DNA of 5,993 nucleotides, taken from positions 1 to 5,993 of the forward strand of contig JAQVOZ010000095.1 of NCBI GenBank assembly GCA_028702365.1, written 5' to 3'. This document shows, piece after piece, positions 4,644 through 5,993 of the stretch. This DNA comes from Candidatus Omnitrophota bacterium (GTDB taxonomy: Bacteria; Omnitrophota; Gorgyraeia; Duberdicusellales; 4484-171). Numbering within the stretch: the stretch's first letter is position 1; the number at the start of each line of letters is the position of its first letter. The position numbers and the translations under genes were made by a program. The notes beneath the pieces were generated by a model, which had not been told where the DNA came from, did no database searches, and was given only the letters and a program-made list of their open reading frames with translations.

Positions 4644-5690
4644 ATGGTTGAAAATGTTGTAAAGAAATTATCGTTTATCGACAGGTTTTTAACGTTATGG
4701 ATTTTTTTAGCTATGGCGATAGGGGTGTTTTCTGGCTATTTCTTTCCGGCTGTTTCCGGTTTTTGGAATAAATTCCAGGTGGGGACAACCAATATTCCAA
4801 TTGCCATAGGTCTTATCCTTATGATGTATCCGCCCTTGGCAAAGGTGAAATATGAAGAGATGGGCGATGTTTTTTGCGACTACAAAATTCTTTTGTTATC
4901 ACTAGTTCAAAACTGGATAGCCGGGCCTATATTAATGTTTGCTTTGGCTGTTATTTTTTTAAGGGGATATCCTGAGTATATGGTTGGATTGATTATGATC
5001 GGGCTTGCCAGGTGCATCGCCATGGTTATTGTGTGGAATGAGTTGGCTAAAGGAGATACGGAATATTGCGCAGGCCTTGTCGCATTTAATTCCATATTCC
5101 AGGTTCTGTTTTATTCTGTGTATGCGTGGGTATTTATTACCATAATTCCCACATGGTTCGGGCTTCGCGGTGTTACGGTAAGCATAACAATAGCCCAAAT
5201 TGCTAAAAGTGTTTTTATATATCTAGGTATTCCCTTTATCGCAGGTATCGTGACCCGGTTCAGCCTGTTAAGGCTTAAGGGTAAGGAGTGGTATGAGAAG
5301 AAATTCATTCCAAAGATTAGCCCAATTACTCTTATCGCGCTGTTATTTACGATATTGGTTATGTTTTCATTAAAGGGCGAATATATCGTGCGCATACCGT
5401 TTGACGTTTTAAGAATCGCCATACCTCTTCTTATTTATTTTATCGTAATGTTTTTGATTTCATTTTATATGCGAAAGAAATTCAATGCTGGTTACGCTAA
5501 AACAGCAACATTATCTTTTACTGCCGCAAGCAACAACTTCGAATTAGCAATTGCGGTTGCGGTAGCTGTATTTGGGATAAATTCCGGCGCTGCATTTGCC
5601 GCGGTTATCGGTCCTTTGGTTGAGGTGCCGGTTCTTATCGGCCTGGTAAATGTTTCACTTTATTTTAAAAAGAGATATTTTAATGGATAA
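4644..5690 (+). CDS. acr3: ACR3-family arsenite efflux carrier
   Basis: The 348-residue protein has about ten membrane helices and the usual length of bacterial ACR3 carriers, which expel arsenite in exchange for protons. Recognisable blocks are LSFIDRFLTLWI (9-20), LILMMYPPLAKVKYEEM (57-73), QNWIAGPILMF (89-99), GLARCIAMVIVWN (120-132), LSFTAASNNFELAIAVAVAVF (290-310) and GPLVEVPVLIGLV (323-335). C124 in the ARC motif is the essential cysteine of the family, and E327 matches the conserved glutamate in the last functional helix. It is unrelated to ArsB. It lies 11 nt after arsG, and its last 8 nt overlap the arsC start, so it is co-translated with the reductase that makes its substrate. Confidence is high; which ACR3 subclade it belongs to would need an alignment. 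Confidence 0.96.
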   Translation: MVENVVKKLSFIDRFLTLWIFLAMAIGVFSGYFFPAVSGFWNKFQVGTTNIPIAIGLILMMYPPLAKVKYEEMGDVFCDYKILLLSLVQNWIAGPILMFALAVIFLRGYPEYMVGLIMIGLARCIAMVIVWNELAKGDTEYCAGLVAFNSIFQVLFYSVYAWVFITIIPTWFGLRGVTVSITIAQIAKSVFIYLGIPFIAGIVTRFSLLRLKGKEWYEKKFIPKISPITLIALLFTILVMFSLKGEYIVRIPFDVLRIAIPLLIYFIVMFLISFYMRKKFNAGYAKTATLSFTAASNNFELAIAVAVAVFGINSGAAFAAVIGPLVEVPVLIGLVNVSLYFKKRYFNG

Positions 5691-5993
5691 AAAGAGAGTT
5701 TTATTTATTTGCGTGCACAATTCTGCAAGAAGCCAGATGGCCGAAGCATATCTGAAGCAAATGGCAGGAGATAGGTTTGAAGTTGAAAGCGTCGGCCTTG
5801 AGCCGGGCATTCTCAATCCTATAGCGGTAAAAACGATGAAAGAGATTGGCATCGATATATCAGGAAATAAAACTAAAAGCGCCTTTGATTTCTATAGGCA
5901 AGGCAAACAATATGATTACGTAATTACTGTCTGCGATGAGTCGCAGGCTGCTAAATGCCCGGTTTTTCCTGGGGTTAGTCAACAGCTACACTG
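5683..5993 (+). CDS. arsC: thioredoxin-coupled arsenate reductase ArsC (LMW-PTP fold), 3' end cut
   Basis: The first 103 residues are present and the frame is still open at the window edge; about 30-40 residues are missing. ArsC of this type reduces arsenate to arsenite in the cytoplasm, using three cysteines and thioredoxin. The P-loop CVHNSARS (10-17) carries nucleophile C10 and R16. C84 in VITVCDES and C92 in KCPVFPG match the C82 and C89 pair of Staphylococcus aureus ArsC. SVGLEPG (36-42) fits the family. The complete cysteine triad separates it from ordinary tyrosine phosphatases. The ATG lies 8 nt inside the end of acr3, with only a weak AGAGAT (5671-5676) as binding site, suggesting translation coupled to acr3. 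Its reductant may be a general thioredoxin or the small CPKC protein of this operon. Confidence 0.95.
   Translation, partial: MDKKRVLFICVHNSARSQMAEAYLKQMAGDRFEVESVGLEPGILNPIAVKTMKEIGIDISGNKTKSAFDFYRQGKQYDYVITVCDESQAAKCPVFPGVSQQLH

Noticed and set aside
1..5993. CRISPR array, tRNA, rRNA or insertion sequence
   Set aside because: No direct repeat series, cloverleaf-like tRNA sequence, rRNA-like stretch or transposase motif was seen on reading both strands.

Overview
The window is a bacterial metal and metalloid resistance locus. It holds the 3' end of a copper-type P1B ATPase gene, then a tightly packed, co-directional arsenic operon that runs off the right edge. Base composition is AT-rich (roughly 40% G+C by eye). 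Shine-Dalgarno sites are clear in front of most genes. A Sec-type signal peptide, a DsbD/CcdA-like membrane protein and a thioredoxin-coupled ArsC point to a bacterium, probably an anaerobe or facultative anaerobe. I cannot assign a phylum; an uncultured lineage such as Omnitrophota or a deltaproteobacterial relative is only a guess.

Layout: (1) 1-813, C-terminal 270 residues of a CopA-like Cu+ ATPase. (2) 814-949, an AT-rich intergenic region with a good sigma70 promoter (TTGACA, 16-bp spacer, extended -10) and a perfect 24-bp palindrome over the expected transcription start. (3) 950-1255, a Cys-rich DUF134/UPF0251 helix-turn-helix protein, the likely local regulator. (4) 1252-2424, ArsP-type (DUF318) permease. 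(5) 2437-3270, ArsM arsenite S-adenosylmethionine methyltransferase. (6) 3286-3519, small cytoplasmic thioredoxin-like protein with CPKC. (7) 3530-3943, exported thioredoxin-like ArsF-family protein with CHTC. (8) 3943-4632, CcdA/DsbD-like membrane protein, ArsG family. (9) 4644-5690, ACR3 arsenite efflux carrier. (10) 5683 to the window edge, thioredoxin-coupled arsenate reductase ArsC, cut at the 3' end. Gaps between operon genes run from -8 to +15 nt, so one polycistronic mRNA is likely.

How the genes may work together: ArsC reduces arsenate to arsenite, and ACR3 exports arsenite. ArsM methylates arsenite, and ArsP is of the family that exports trivalent methylated or aromatic arsenicals. 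The three middle genes carry paired cysteines in the cytoplasm (CPKC), in the membrane (C23 and C141) and outside it (CHTC). They look like a transmembrane dithiol relay and correspond to the ArsE/F/G set linked to nitroaromatic arsenicals. The most unusual aspects are the DUF134 regulator in the place normally held by ArsR, the operator geometry, which resembles ArsR/SmtB sites, and the embedded relay inside a methylation/efflux operon.
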